Shown here piece after piece: positions 33,554 to 45,316 of a stretch of DNA of 64,000 nucleotides. Both the position numbers and the translations under genes were made by a program. A model generated the notes under the pieces. It searched no databases. It saw only the letters and a list, made by a program, of their open reading frames with translations, and had not been told where the DNA came from. Source of the DNA: Nepenthes gracilis (lineage: Eukaryota; Streptophyta; Magnoliopsida; Caryophyllales; Nepenthaceae). The stretch lies in contig BSYO01000024.1 of NCBI GenBank assembly GCA_033239525.1, positions 5,479,991 through 5,543,990 on the forward strand, written 5' to 3'. Every line of letters starts with the position of its first letter. Within the stretch, counting starts at the first letter, position 1.

Positions 33554-34198
33554 GCGGTCTTCAGCAGCAGTTATGGTGTACTTATAGTGTGGATGCCCAT
33601 TTGGCCATTCTTGGATATTATGCCTCTACAGTTATGAAGGCGTTACTCATGTAACCGCTACTTGCGTTTGATATCTCAATAATCATAAGAAGCGTTACTC
33701 ATATAGCCACCGCCTATATTTATCAGCTAGATTGTCACAGTTTTTTACCGTTAAATTTCATGTAATAACTGTTGGTATAACCGTCGCGCCTTTTGTTTCT
33801 TAGTCTTAGCGGGTTTTCTATTAGGCTGTCGCTATTTAGGCCTTTTTTCCTTCTGTGAGTTGAATCTGGGTTGGCTTATAGATTGTCGTACTCATCATTT
33901 ACAAAATTAAAAAAATTAGAAGATAAAGAAACATTTATGAGTAAGAAATTTTTAAAAATATATATATAAATAAATTTTTTAGTTCTCACATTCAAATTAA
34001 AATAAATATAAAATACTAATGAATAAGAATAAAAAAAATAACAAATAACAAATAATAAAAATAAGAAAAGAAAAATTAAAAAACAAAATATGAAATATAT
34101 ACAATAAGAAAGTAAAACAAATAAAAAATAAAAAGAAAAAGTTGAGAGTGGAAGAACACCGTGAAAGAAGCATTTGAAAAATCAAAAAGATATAAATC
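33554..34198. repeat. Downstream segment and short A-rich core
   Basis: 33554-33900 copies 3497-3839. 33900-34195 copies 3845-4135 and then breaks off at AAAAAGATATAAA, where the minus LTR at 34199 begins; in the left copy the A-rich core continues for another 1.9 kb. The break marks either insertion of the right-hand element or the end of the duplicated block. Confidence 0.7.
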
Positions 34199-35800
34199 GA
34201 TGCGTCCTTGGATCCGAACTTCGAACAGATTCGGGCTGATCCGCTTGTCCTGGTTTCGGCTCCATTCATTGAGTTTGGATCCTACACACCACTAAAATGA
34301 ACAGGAGGTCAGCGTGTCTGTTGAAAGTTGTTGCACTAAAAATACTCCGAGGCTCAAATTAGTTAACAGCCTTCGAAATCTGGGAAGGTAACTGAAAATG
34401 AGAAATTAAGAAGGTGAGTATGAGAGTGTGTAGGTTTTCAGATGAAAAAGAGGCAATGCCGTCTCTTGAATCTGGATGGTGGGTGAAGGCAATAGGTGTC
34501 TGTCAACAGGAAGAGCGCCTGTATGCCTTTGATTTGTGTTCTTTCTCTCAGCCTGTTAGGAAGCTTCGCAGAGAGAATGAAATCGTTCTGGGATGCGTGG
34601 TTGAGAGCACAGTAGCAGGTGTTGTGTGAGTGGTTGTTCGCGTGCCCTGAGCGTAGACTCTAGGGCTCTTTTTAATGGCGGCTAGGTGATCTTCCTTGGT
34701 TGGAAGGTGTGATTCCCTGTGCCACGTTTAGGTGGTCTTCCTTGTAAGGAAGGCACGCGTTGCCTAATTAGCTGAGATTGTTTCCTTCTCTGGCGGGTAG
34801 CGGCTTTCTGAATTTTCTGCCTTACTTTCGAGTATATTACCGTTAGAAGGCTCCACTTGGTAGGAATTGACAAGATCTTGCGCCTTCATTATGGGAAAGG
34901 TGCCAATCTTGTTAGCGTCCTTTTTTAGAGCTGGTTGGAATTATGGAAGGTGTAGGGTTAGGAAAAGAGCCGTTGTTGACTGCCTGTTGGAGCGTGGGCC
35001 CAAGTGGACCTGGCCCGTAAAAAGTCTTTTTATTCTTGGCCTATTGCTTCAGTGACTCTGGTCAACGCACAGGTTGACTGTCTTGGGCGCGAGTAGGCCA
35101 TCTGCCTTTGCCTCAGTCGGTCAACGCTGACGTTGACCGCTTAATGCAGTTTGAGCGTTTTAGGAATTCGGCCCTCATTTCCTATTGGGTCAACGTTGAC
35201 CGTCCAACAGTGGATCTGGGCCGCCTTTTACTATCGGGCCAGCCCATTCACTGTACACCAATTACTAGCCCCTATGTCGATTAGAAGAATTCTGGCCTCC
35301 GGCATGTTCATGATGGGATGCTCATCACTGTCCTTAGCTGCTTGAAAATTCTAGAGGACTCCACGAAAGGGTGAGGCATTGACCAAATTTGTTGACCGCC
35401 CTAGTCGGATCCAGAGAAGAAAATTGAATGGATCTGTTGACCGTCTCTGGTCAGATCGAGAGAAGAAAGTCAACCAGATCTGTTGACCGTCTTTTATCAG
35501 ATCCGGAGAAGAAAGTTGATTAGACCTGTTGACCGTCTTTGGTCAGATTCGAAGAAAAAAGTCAACCGGATCTGTTGACCGTCTTTGGTCAGATTCGAAG
35601 AAGAAAACTGACCGTATTTATTGACCGTCTATGGTCAGATTCAGCGAAGAAAGTTGACCGAATATGTTAACCGTCTTTGCCCAACTTTCAAAGAACTTTC
35701 TATGAGCTTTGAGTGATGCGTGACCATTAGCCGGCCTGTCAGGTTAAAAGTGGACATGTGTCTTTTCACAGTTGAACCGCTATCCCGGCCATTAATGCGC
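34199..35800 (-). repeat. LTR of a Tat-lineage element, minus orientation
   Basis: On the plus strand it starts CGATGCGTCCTTGGATCC, the complement of the usual ...AAGGACGCATC(G/A) end. The R-U5 part, 34285-34690, is the reverse complement of 40986-41400. A TATA-like ATTAAAAAGAG stands at about 34665-34678 on the minus strand. The right part (34700-35800) is then U3, with dense TTGAC words and a 46-bp array. The right boundary is uncertain. ORFs in this block (for example 34414-34629) are shadows. Confidence 0.6.
35050..35690. promoter_or_regulatory. W-box-rich U3 with 46-bp tandem repeats
   Basis: About sixteen TTGAC/GTCAA cores in 640 bp. From 35385 to 35690 they sit in six to seven copies of a 46-bp unit of the form GTTGACCGTCTTTGGTCAGA then TTCGAAGAAGAAAGTCAACC, which places a direct and an inverted W-box in each unit. 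TTGAC(C/T) is the known binding core of plant WRKY factors. That the cluster controls the LTR is inference. Confidence 0.55.
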
Positions 35801-36006
35801 CAGAGGATTTGTTTCAAAAGAGGCCCATTTGGGATGCGACACGTGGTAGGAATGATGGCGTGCCTTCTCGAGGAGGTTTAAGGCGTTTCACACATTGCCA
35901 TTTAAGTTTCCCTCCTCTACACTTGCATTTTCCATTCCTTCTGCTTCTGCTTCTTCGTCTTCAACCTTTTTTCATTCCAAAGCGAAACCCTAGCTCTTCT
36001 GTGAGC

Positions 36007-37791
36007 ATGGCTTCGACCTCTGTCACTGATATCTCTTCTGTCCTCCGAGAGAATGACGTAAAAGAGCTGTGCATTGAGTTCAACATCCCCAAAGACATCG
36101 CGTGGAGGGTTCCAGACAAGGACGACAGGGCCTTCTCTCCGCCGGCGGGACACGTAACGGTGTATGAGGTCCACCTGAGGAGTGGTCTCCATCTTCCTCT
36201 TCCGGATGACTTACAGTCAATCCTCCAAGCTTTGCGTGTTCCCGTCGCCCAGCTCCACGCCAATGCTGTACGGTATATTTGCACCTTTTGTATCTTTCTC
36301 CGTAAGCATTCTAGGCGGTTGACGATGTCTATGGTGAAGGGGTTGTTCAAGATAAACAAGGGAGGAGAGTGGATCTCTCTGTTCTACGTAGTGGCCTAAA
36401 GGTTAATACGGTCATCTACGACTCACTAAAGAACTGGAAGAACCGGTTCTTCTTTGTGAGGGTGACGGAAACCTGGCCCTTGGCAAGGGATTGGGGCCAA
36501 TGCCGGAGGTTTATACGGGGAAGCCGTCTGTGACGGAGACGACATCCTTGGAGTAGCTGACCAAACTGGTCAATGCCCATCTCTCTGAGTTCAAGAGAGA
36601 TTTCTTGGTCTCTAGGGTAGAGACCAAGAAGGTGAACTGGGGACCGTATTTCCCTGTTCAGAAGTTTAAGGCACCGCCGTTGGTGGTGATGATGCATCTG
36701 CAGGAGTCCAAGGGTCTGCTGATCCGTCCCCGTCCAACAGATGACGACTTCATTGGCCCAAGGCCCAAACGGATGGCAGTGGAGACGCCCTCCGCATCGT
36801 CTTCGGGGCCTGACTATATCACTGCTGGGATTTGCAGCGGTCCCGACAGTGCCACTGGGATGGAGAAGTCGTTTGAGGACCTGCCGGAAACTAGGGGCGA
36901 AGGCGTTATTCTGGCACAGCCTGCGCCACAGGTGGTTCGTTGAGCGGCGCAGATGAAGATTTTTTCAGAGCGGGCTGTGAGTTGTCAATGGAGGCGTAGG
37001 AGCCATCTATCGGCTCACCAGCCATGCAGATCCTGGCTGAGCAGTCGGTGGTTGACCTTGATCCTCAGCGGCCACAGTGGAGGCCGTCGCTGGGGAGCCT
37101 GCTGCCGCCGTGGACGACGTTGATGAGGGGCTCCTAGAGGAGGCCGCCGCAATCTCCGCTTGTGAGGGCATTGCTTCTAGCCCGCCGCCACTGGAGACAG
37201 ACTGGGAGGCCAAACCTGATAGGTTCGCACGGAGAGTCTGGGAGGTATAATTTTTCATGATGCTTTCAGCATAACTTTTCTTTTTAGAATTTCTAATTTG
37301 TTTTGTTCTTTGGTGCAGAAGGAGAAGGTGTTGGCAGCCATTGCAAAGGTAGCGGGACTGGGTGATCTCTGACAGGGAGGCAGAGATCGCCTTTCTTGCT
37401 GGACGTCAAGCTGGCGGCTTTGGGGGCAGAGCACCGATCGGATGCCGCCGCCTTGCAGACCATTCTGGCCAATGCAGAGGCCGAGAATGCTAGTATGAAA
37501 GAGGAGAATGCCCGGCTACGGCAGGAGAACAAGCGGATCACCGGGCATCTTAGCCATCTTAGAGGGTAGCTGACGGAGCTAGAGAACCGCCTGAGCCTCT
37601 GGATACGCCCCCGTGAGATTGAGCAGCTGATGTGGTCGCGGATGTCGGAAGAGGTCAATATGTGTCAGCGTATCACGCGGCTTATTGACCCTAATTTTCC
37701 AGTGGACCTGTTTAATATGTCAAACAGGTCTGCCCAGACCCGCAAAAGTCTTGTGAGGGATCTGCGAGACGGTCAGGCGCCGCCTCCTTAG
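36007..37791 (+). pseudogene. Antisense extra ORF of a Tat element, PF04195-like, with an intron
   Basis: ATG at 36007 begins MASTSVTDISSVLREND. The block PPAGHVTVYEVHLRSGLHLPL (about 36138-36200) followed by VAQLHANAVRYICTF matches the plant PF04195 type (putative gypsy transposon family), and NWKNRFFFVRV at about 36430-36460 continues it after a frameshift and a stop at 36397. A GT-AG intron of about 74 nt fits at 37245-37318. Exon 2 codes for a coiled coil (about 37395-37660; ENARLRQENKRI), with an in-frame TAG at about 37567, and ends at TAG 37789; AATAAA is at 37851. It is opposite to pol, as with the antisense ORFs known downstream of pol in Grande/Retand-type elements. Function unknown. 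Confidence 0.65.
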
Positions 37792-37859
37792 CCTTTTGTC
37801 GATTTTTGGTCTTCCCTTTGTATTATGTATACTGTAATGCGTTTGAAAGTAATAAAATG

Positions 37860-38590
37860 AAAATTTTTTTACTTTGTGTCTATTTCTTTTTACTGCTTTG
37901 TACTTGCATATTTGCTGTACTGGACGGCCAACTCAGTTGGCTGGCTGCCAAAGGATTGAGATCCTTAGGTTTTTTTGTAGGTGGTTATGTGTGTGTTAGC
38001 AGGCCAAGTAGTGGCGGCTTGTGAGTGAAGCCTAGTGGCGCTACCCAAGTGCTGACTTGGGTAGCCAGCCTGGGAGAAGAATCTTTCTCCCTTCGACCAT
38101 TGTTGATTGATCATGCTATCTCCACGTAAAGGAGGTTGTCGCGTGTGCTGCGCTAGCCCCCTAAGATTTTGACCGCTAGTGGGCCACTTGGATGACTAAG
38201 GTTTAGATTCGATCACCTATGGGCCGCCTGGATGATCAGAGTTTAATACTACCGCTAATGGGCCGCTCGAATGATCGAGATTTATACTAGACCGCTTATG
38301 GGCCGCGTGGATGACCAGGGTTTAAATACGACCGCTAATTGGCCGCTCGGATGACCGAGGTTCATGTTCGACCACTTATTGGCCTGGGCAGATGACTAGG
38401 GCTTAGTAACGAAAGGGTGAAGACCCTCTTGACTTAGGGGCAGTCTAGGTCGGATAACCTGCAAAGCAAACACATATATATACATGCACACATGAAAGGG
38501 AAGGTAGTATGCTAAGAAAATACTCATTTTGACAAATTGAAACAAGCAGGCAAATGTGTACACACAATAATGCTAATACATACTTGGGCC
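37860..38590. repeat. Spacer with a ~41-bp tandem repeat
   Basis: Between the antisense ORF and pol. 38165-38410 holds about six copies of a 40-42 bp unit (GACCGCTAATGGGCCGC then TGGATGATC). The rest (38410-38590) is unique sequence. Orientation and place fit the non-coding stretch between pol and the antisense ORF. No gene seen. Confidence 0.6.
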
Positions 38591-39640
38591 CTTTATTGGA
38601 AGTAGCGTTTGAGGTAAATTACGTTCCACATTTACGGGACCAACTTTTTATCCTGGTTTTGGAGTTTGTACGCTCCATTTTGCAGGACGACGGAGACTAA
38701 GAAAGGCCCTTCCCAATTAGGGGAGAGCTTGTTGCAGCCGGCCAGCTTGCCTGTGGCTTTGACACCTCGCAGGACCAGGTCCTCAACATCGAATTGTCGC
38801 GCCTCATCCTTTTTGTTGTAGTATCGGACGATTCAATATTGGTAGGCCACTGTCTGTATTCTAACAGCGTCGCGGGCTTCTTCCAATAAGTCTAGGTGTT
38901 CCCTGATTTTCTAGGAGTTACCCTATGGGTCAAACGATTCCACCCTAAGACTTGGAAGCCCGATTTCAATCGGGATTACCGCTTCAGTCCCGTCACAGAG
39001 ACTGAAGGGCGTCTCGCTCGTTGGTTCTTTTGGAGTTGTCCGATAATACCAGAGAACTGAGGGGAGCTCGTCTACCCAAGAGCCCCTACGTCTTCCAGCT
39101 TGGTCTTTAATCCGTGGAGTAGTGTTTGGTTCGTGACCTCCACCTGTCCATTCGCTTGGGGGTATGCCACCGAAGTGTGGACCAACTTGATGCCAAGGTT
39201 GGTGCAATACTTGGTGAAGCGTTTCCCCGAGAATTAGGTCCCGTTGTCAGTCAAGACGACCTCTGGGATGCTAAATCTACAAATAATGTTCTGGCGAAGG
39301 AATTCAACAGCGTTGTGCTCTGTAATTTTCGCCAGTGGGATGGCCTCGACCCACTTGGTGAAATAGTCGATGCCTACGATGATGAACTTCCTATGCCCTG
39401 TGGCAATGGGAAATGGGCCGAGAATATCGAGGCCCCATTGTGCGAATGGCCAAGGGGCCTGAAGTGTCTTCAGGTCAGCGAACGACTGGCTAAAAAGGTT
39501 ACTGTGAAGCTAGCAGCTTTCACACTTCTTCACAAATTCGAGCATGTCCTTTTTTTCATCGAGGGCTAGTAGTAGCCCTATCGCATGATCTTGAAGGCTA
39601 AGTTTTTTCCACCAACATGTGCTCCATAAATCCCGAGGTA
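38590..39640 (-). pseudogene. Tat-lineage integrase, broken
   Basis: Minus-strand translation gives the rve core between about 39550 and 39150: PFAQWGLDILGPF (first Asp), GIDYFTKWVEAIPLA, EVVLTDNGT (second Asp) and YPQANGQVEVTN (Glu), so the DDE residues are all readable. It then reads LPSVLWYYRTTPKEPTSETPF (38990-39060), typical of Tat/Athila integrases. Stops and frame changes interrupt it (for example after LTDNGT). The C-terminal part runs on to about 38600. Upstream of it lie RNase H and RT, in the usual pol order. Confidence 0.8.
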
Positions 39641-39958
39641 AACTTTGCCCAAGGCTTAGTCAGCCTCTTTGGGAGTTAGGCATTGGAGGTATGGGGTTAA
39701 GTAACCCCGACGATATAGCCGCCCATCAACCACAGTATACCAGCCGGCTGTCTTTTTGATTCACTTAGCCTTCTCTGCGTCTTCTGGCAACAATCCGTCA
39801 GCCAAATAGATAAGGTAAGGCGTCATCCTATTTTTTATTTCGGAAATCTGCATCGCCTCCTACCTCTCTATACTGGAAGTGTTTAGAATCTCCCTCATGT
39901 CCCTCGAGTACTATTCTGGATTTTTGACAACAGCGGCTCTAGCCAGGTGGTCCGCATT

Positions 39959-40300
39959 CTAGTTTTCAGTTCTGGGAACATGAACCAGGGTTAGTTTGTC
40001 GAAACCCTGGGCGGCCTCCCTCTCCTTTGCCAAGTACTTGGCTAGGTGAGGGTTGCTTACCTTGAAGTCTCCATTAACCTGGTTGACGATTAGTTCGGAG
40101 TTGCTGTAGACCGTCAACCTCTTGGCAAAGCACTCATTTACTAATCGTAATCCGGCTAACAGAGCTTCGTATTCGGCAACGTTGTAAGTTGCTTGGAAAT
40201 CGAGCTTGAGGAAATACTTCACCTCAAACCCGTCTGGGGTCGTGAGGACCACTCCAGCGCCACTGTCGGCATCCGTAGACGATCCATCTACGTGGAATAC
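39959..40300 (-). pseudogene. Second (archaeal-type) RNase H of the Tat pol
   Basis: Minus-strand ORF with VVLTTPDGFEVKYFLKLDF, NVAEYEALLAGLRL and LTVYSNSELIVNQVNG. The AEYEAL helix with the catalytic Glu and the S(D/N)S pattern identify a type I RNase H different from the RT-linked one at 40418. Here the SDS Asp reads Asn. An additional RNase H between RT/RNase H and integrase is a known hallmark of the Tat lineage, which supports the lineage call. Confidence 0.75.
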
Positions 40301-40417
40301 CCATTTTGGAACTCCGTCAAGCTGTACTGTGCTTTCTGCAGGTTGTTCTTCGAAAACTAGGGTTATGGTCTCAACAATGAAGTCGGCCAGATCCTACACT
40401 TTTACAGCAGGTCTAGG

Positions 40418-40985
40418 TCAGAATTCGATGTCGAACTCGCCCAACTCGATAGCCCATTTCACCAAACATCCAAAAATGTCGAGTTTCTGGAGTATAGTTT
40501 TTAGAGGCCAGTCAGTGAGAACCACTACGCAGTGCGCCTGAAAGTACGGCCCTAACTTCCGCGTAGAGAATACAAGTGCTAAGACCAGCTTTTCTACGTG
40601 TGAGTAGCGGGTCAACGTTTTACTCACGTAGTAGACCGGCTGTTGAGTGTCGGAGTCTAGGCGTACGAGGACGGAACTGAGGGATACCACCGACACCGTC
40701 AGGTAAAGATACAGCTTTTCTCCACCCTTGGGCGACACTAGCAATGGCGGACTGGCCAGATACTGCTTCAAGTCATCGAAGGCTATCTGGCAGTCTACTG
40801 TCCATTGAAACCCGTTGGATTTTGTCCCTCTTAGGGCCTTAAAGAAGGGCTAGTACTTGTCGCTAGACTTCGCGAGGAAGCGGGACAACGCAGCTAGCCG
40901 TCTAGTTAATCGCAGGACGTCCTTCACACTCCGTGGGGGAGCCATGTCTGCGAGGGCCTTAATCTTCTCTGAGTTTGCCTCAATC
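40418..40985 (-). pseudogene. RT C-terminal end and RT-linked RNase H, truncated
   Basis: Minus-strand 40418-40771 reads LASPPLLVSPKGGEKLYLYL, VYYVSKTLTRYSHVEKLVLAL and LTDWPLKTILQKLD, the RT_RNaseH domain. Upstream to 40985 is the connection region (FDDLKQYL and so on). The RT palm and everything 5' of it are missing, because at about 40986 the sequence switches to an LTR fragment in the opposite orientation. Confidence 0.75.
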
Positions 40986-41400
40986 CCCCATCCGCCATTA
41001 AAAGAGCCCTAGGGTCACGCTCAGAGCACATGAACAACCACTCACACAACACCTGCTACTGTGCTCTCAACCACGCATCTCAGAACGATTTCATACTCTC
41101 TCTCTACGAAGCTTCCTAACAAGCTGAGAGAAAGAACACAAATCAAAGGCATACAGGCGCTCTTCCTGTTGACAGACGCCTACTGCATTCACCCACCATC
41201 CAAATTCAAGAGACGACATTGCCTCTCTTTCATCTGGAAACCCACACACTCTCATACTCACCTTCTCAAATTCTCATTTTCAGTTATATTCCCAGATTTC
41301 GAAGGCTGTTAACTGATTTGAGCGTCGGAGTATTTTCAATGGGATAACTTTCTGCCGACACGTTGACCTTCTGTTCGTTTTAATGGTGTGTAAGACTTCC
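40986..41400 (+). repeat. R-U5 fragment of the Tat LTR, plus orientation
   Basis: Reverse complement of 34285-34690 along its length: CCATTAAAAGAGCCCTAGGG, TCACACAACACCTGCTACTG, AGGCATACAGGCGCTCTTCC, TTCGAAGGCTGTTAAC. It begins almost exactly at the TATA-like element, i.e. near the expected transcript start, and lacks U3. The Tekay element at 41401 interrupts it near the U5 end. The ORF 41061-41312 is LTR sequence. Confidence 0.7.
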
Positions 41401-43904
41401 TGTGACGGAACGGGATTTTTTTTTGCAACACAGGATTTGGATGCCATCTAGAACCCATATACTTTTAACCATAAGAAGTATAGCGGAAGTTAGTCTAACA
41501 TCCTGCGGAAGCATTCACCTTCATTCCAAAATATTCATTTCTGAGTACATAATCAAAAATGTCTAACCATAAAAGTCTATGAATTATAATCAAGTCATTA
41601 CAATGATATTCTCCAAAATAAGCTTCCGAGTCTTTAATGATTCTTCAGACAAGTTCTAATTACTCCAACTCGTCAGGCACAAGCTCTAAAGTTTCATCTG
41701 TAAGGGGAAAAAAATAGAAAACAGTGAGCCAGAACTCAACAAGCTACATGCAGATTTTCATAAAACATTTGTACTGTCAGGTGAATGCATAAATATAAAC
41801 AATAGCGGATCAGAAAACTAATATAATCAATGCAAGAAAAATCAGAACAGAACCATATGCAATATTATAATCAATACTTAGCCGGATGAAGGTCGAACAG
41901 AATATTAGAGCATAAAACAAAGTCGGTTTCGACATAGAAGTCTTCTCTTATTCTTTTGCTTATGGAGGAGGCATTAATCGAGGATAGATTGTATTCAATC
42001 CACACAATCCAAGGCCGATAACTGAACAAAAGTATCTCGTCTCGTGGGATCGGTGTGCCACCCGAAGGTAGGCCAGAACTAAGCTTTCCTCCTGATCGTA
42101 ACGCCCCGAGGACAGGGCGGACCACAAATCGCTCCATGGACAGAGTTTGCTTTCCTCATGACCGTAATGCCCCATGGACAGGGCGGACCATAATTAACTC
42201 CATGGACAGAGTTATCCTCGATTACTACCATAAAGTTCTAAGGCATGTCGGAGAACCTTATCTCCCGAAGCTAAAGTCAGAACTTATTCGCCTTATCATA
42301 AAACCGGTTCAGAGTTTATCTTTATTTGGATCTTATGAGAAGAGAGGACGGACTTTATTTCCTTCACACCAAAGCCGGAGCTCTTTTTTTTTTCTCAAAA
42401 AGTCGGAGTTTTTTTTTTTTCAAAAATCGGAGTTCTTTTTCTCAAAAAGTCAGAGTTCTTTTTCAACAAAAAGCCGGACTTCTTTTTTTTCTCAAAAAGT
42501 CGGAGTTCTTTTTCCTCAAAAAGTCGGAGTTCATTTTCTCAAAAAGTCGGAGTTCCTTTTTTCTCAAAATGTCGGAGTTTAAAAGCGGGAGTTGTTGTGC
42601 CTCAGGGGAAGGCCGGAGTTGTGTTTTCATGCTTTAAGGGCCGGACCTGATTTTCTTCTTACACGAGCCGGACTTCATTTACAAGGGAGGAGGCCGGTTT
42701 GGTTTTCCATGTTTACAAGGCCGGTCTTGATTTTACTTAAGGAAAGCCGGACCTCTTTTAGGCTTGAGGGAAAACCGAACTTGGTTTAGGCTTAAGGAAA
42801 AGCCGGACCTCTTTTACACTCAAAAACGAACTTGATTTGCATTAAGGAAACCGAAGTTGATTTATCATAACAAAACCGAACTTGATTTCCTCACTAAGAA
42901 AACCGGACCTGATTTCTTTACTTAAGAAGACCGGACTTGATTTCTTCACTAAAAAGCCAGACCTGATTTCTTCACTCAAGAGAACCGGACCTGATTTTTA
43001 AGATTCAAAAGGCCGGACTTCTTTTCAAAAGGGCTGGAGTTGATTTCACATGCGAAAGGGGCGGACCACTTCTTTTTAAAGGGCTAAGGGGCTGGACTGG
43101 ATTTTAATATACACAAAGCCGGACTTGATTTTAACATGAACAGTGCATGAACATGGTCGGACTTGATTTTAACATAAACAGTGCATGAACATGGCCGGAC
43201 TTGATTTGAACAAGCCAGGACTTGATTTTTAAGATTCAAAAGGGCCGGACTTCTTTTCAAAAGGGTTGGAGTTGATTTCACGTGCGAAAGGGGCGACTAC
43301 TTCTTTTTAAAGGCTAAGGGGCCGGACTGGATTTTAATATGCACAAGCGGGACTGGATTTTTTTTTTTAAAGGCCGAACTTGATTCTTCCTTTAAGAAAT
43401 CCGAACTTGATTTTCCTTGTTTAAGCAACCGAACTTGATTCTCCAAAGGCCGATTTCGATTTTTGAGTTCGATTTCAAAGCAAGGATCAGTTCCGATTTC
43501 AATGCCAGGGCCGATTTCGATGGCGATACACAAAGCCGATTTCGGTTTTGATCGCAAGGCCCGATTTCGATTTTGATGAAAAGGGTCGATTTTCATTTCA
43601 AGCAACAACACAAGCCGATTTTGATTTTTAACGCCAGGGTTGAGTTCGATTTCAACGCACAAGCCGATTTTGATTTAACCCACAAAGGCCAATTTCGGTT
43701 TCGATGCACTAAGCCGATTTCGATTTGACGTAATGGCCGATTTTGATTTCAATGCAAGCGCACAAGTCGATTTTGATTTTTTTTAACGCAAGGGCCGAGT
43801 TTGATTTTGACGCACAAGCCAATTTCGATTTAACCCACAAAGGCCGATTTTGAATGTTCATGCAAAGGGGCGAATCCATTTTCAAGCAGCCGATTTCAAG
43901 TTTT

Positions 43905-44215
43905 CAATGTAAAGGGCCTATTTCGAATGTTCATGTAAAAGGGGCGAAAGCAGTCGATTTTGATATTTTCAATGCAAGGACCGATTTTGAATGTTCATGC
44001 AAGGGGCGAAAGCAGCTGATTTCGATTTTTCAATGCAAGGACCGATTTTGAATGTTCATGCAACGGGCGAAAGCAGCTGATTTTGAATTTTCAATGCAAG
44101 GATCGATTTTGAATGTTCATGCAAGGGGAGAAAGAAGCTGATTTCGATTTTTCAATGCAAGGACCGATTTCGAATGTTCATGCAAGGGATGAAAGCAGCT
44201 GATTTCAAGTTTTCA
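43905..44215 (-). repeat. 61-bp tandem repeat in the Tekay LTR
   Basis: About five copies of a unit reading GCAAGGACCGATTTTGAATG, then TTCATGCAAGGGGCGAAAGC, then AGCTGATTTCGATTTTTCAA. The same array is in the 5' LTR at 56940-57250 with small differences in copy structure. Confidence 0.8.
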
Positions 44216-44674
44216 ATACAAGGGCTGGTTTCGTTTTTCTCATATAAAAGAGCCGGTTCCGATTTCCATGCATACAAGGGGCCGATTTTGGGTTTCAATG
44301 CAAAAGCCGGGTTCAAATACAAACCAGTGCCGAGTTCATGGCCGATGTTTGATGCAGAAAGCCGAGTTCAATTACACAAATGCCGAGTTCATTTAACATG
44401 CACGAAGCCGAGTTCATTTTACACATAGGAAACCGAGTTCAATTTTTATGTAGCCAAGTTCATTTTGCAATGCAGAAGGTCGATGTTCAATGCAGAAAGT
44501 AGGAACTTTAAAACAGAGTACACTTGCAGTAAAGCATGAATTTCAAAACAGAGTAAACTTGCAGTATTTAAAAATAGAACTTAAAAATTGTAACGACCCA
44601 GCTTTTGAAGCGTAGAAAGTCCCAGTCATCGAGTCAAAATAATCAAAGGATCGAGAAAAACTAAAGGTTATCTG

Positions 44675-45127
44675 GTCAACGCAGTTGACCGAAAAATGTA
44701 ATAAGAAGTTCCAAACCAGCTTTAGAGCATATTTTAAAATCAGAAATCGTCTCATGAACTTGAAGTCCGGCGTGGTTTGGTGAGGTCGAAGTGGCCTGAC
44801 GACCGGAGTGGCCTTTGTGTGAGGAAAAAGAAGTCTGTCTTCTCTTAGTGTAAAAGAAGTCCGTCCTCCCTTAGTGTAAAAGCCATCCGGCCTTTCAGTT
44901 AAGCTGAAATCAAGACCGGCCTTATGTGTTGGTAAAGCCGTAGTAGAATTATGGGTGCGAGGAGAATAAACTCCGAAGTTGATGAGAAGGTAATGGACGG
45001 AGTGAATAATAAGAAGAGTTGACCGGATTGAAAAAGTTGACCGGAATTGGAGATGTTGACCAGATTTAAAGGAGTTGACTGGATTGAGGATATTACGTTG
45101 ACCGGCTTTAAATAGAAAAGTTGACCG
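44675..45127 (+). promoter_or_regulatory. W-box cluster in the U3 of the solo LTR
   Basis: GTCAAC and TTGACC at 44675-44690, then six TTGAC(C/T) cores in about 110 bp (45019-45127), for example GTTGACCGGATTG and GTTGACCAGATTT. They lie 180-290 bp upstream of the TATA box at 45308. TTGAC(C/T) is the WRKY-binding W-box core. Regulation is inferred. Confidence 0.5.
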
Positions 45128-45307
45128 GAATAAATTAATGGCAACTAAAGAAAAATGCAAACTTTATTATTTAGTTAGAATCCAATTAGGCGGCAACTAA
45201 GCGACGACCAAATAGAGTAGGTAAACCAACATGATTACTCCACCTACCCCCTGAAAAGAATTACCGAGCAGGTAACCTACCTCCACTTACCCACCTGCTC
45301 CCTCCTC

Positions 45308-45316
45308 TTTATATAC
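45308..45316 (+). promoter_or_regulatory. TATA box of the solo LTR
   Basis: CTTTATATACC in a C/T-rich context, equivalent in position to the minus-strand TATATAAAC boxes at 49285-49293 and 57772-57780. Confidence 0.6.

Noticed and set aside
35809..37791. A host gene with signal peptide and coiled coil
   Set aside because: The PF04195-like core, antisense position next to a Tat pol and broken frames fit a transposon ORF better.
39126..39569. Plus-strand 147-codon ORF
   Set aside because: Antisense shadow of the Tat integrase core, whose DDE motifs are on the minus strand.
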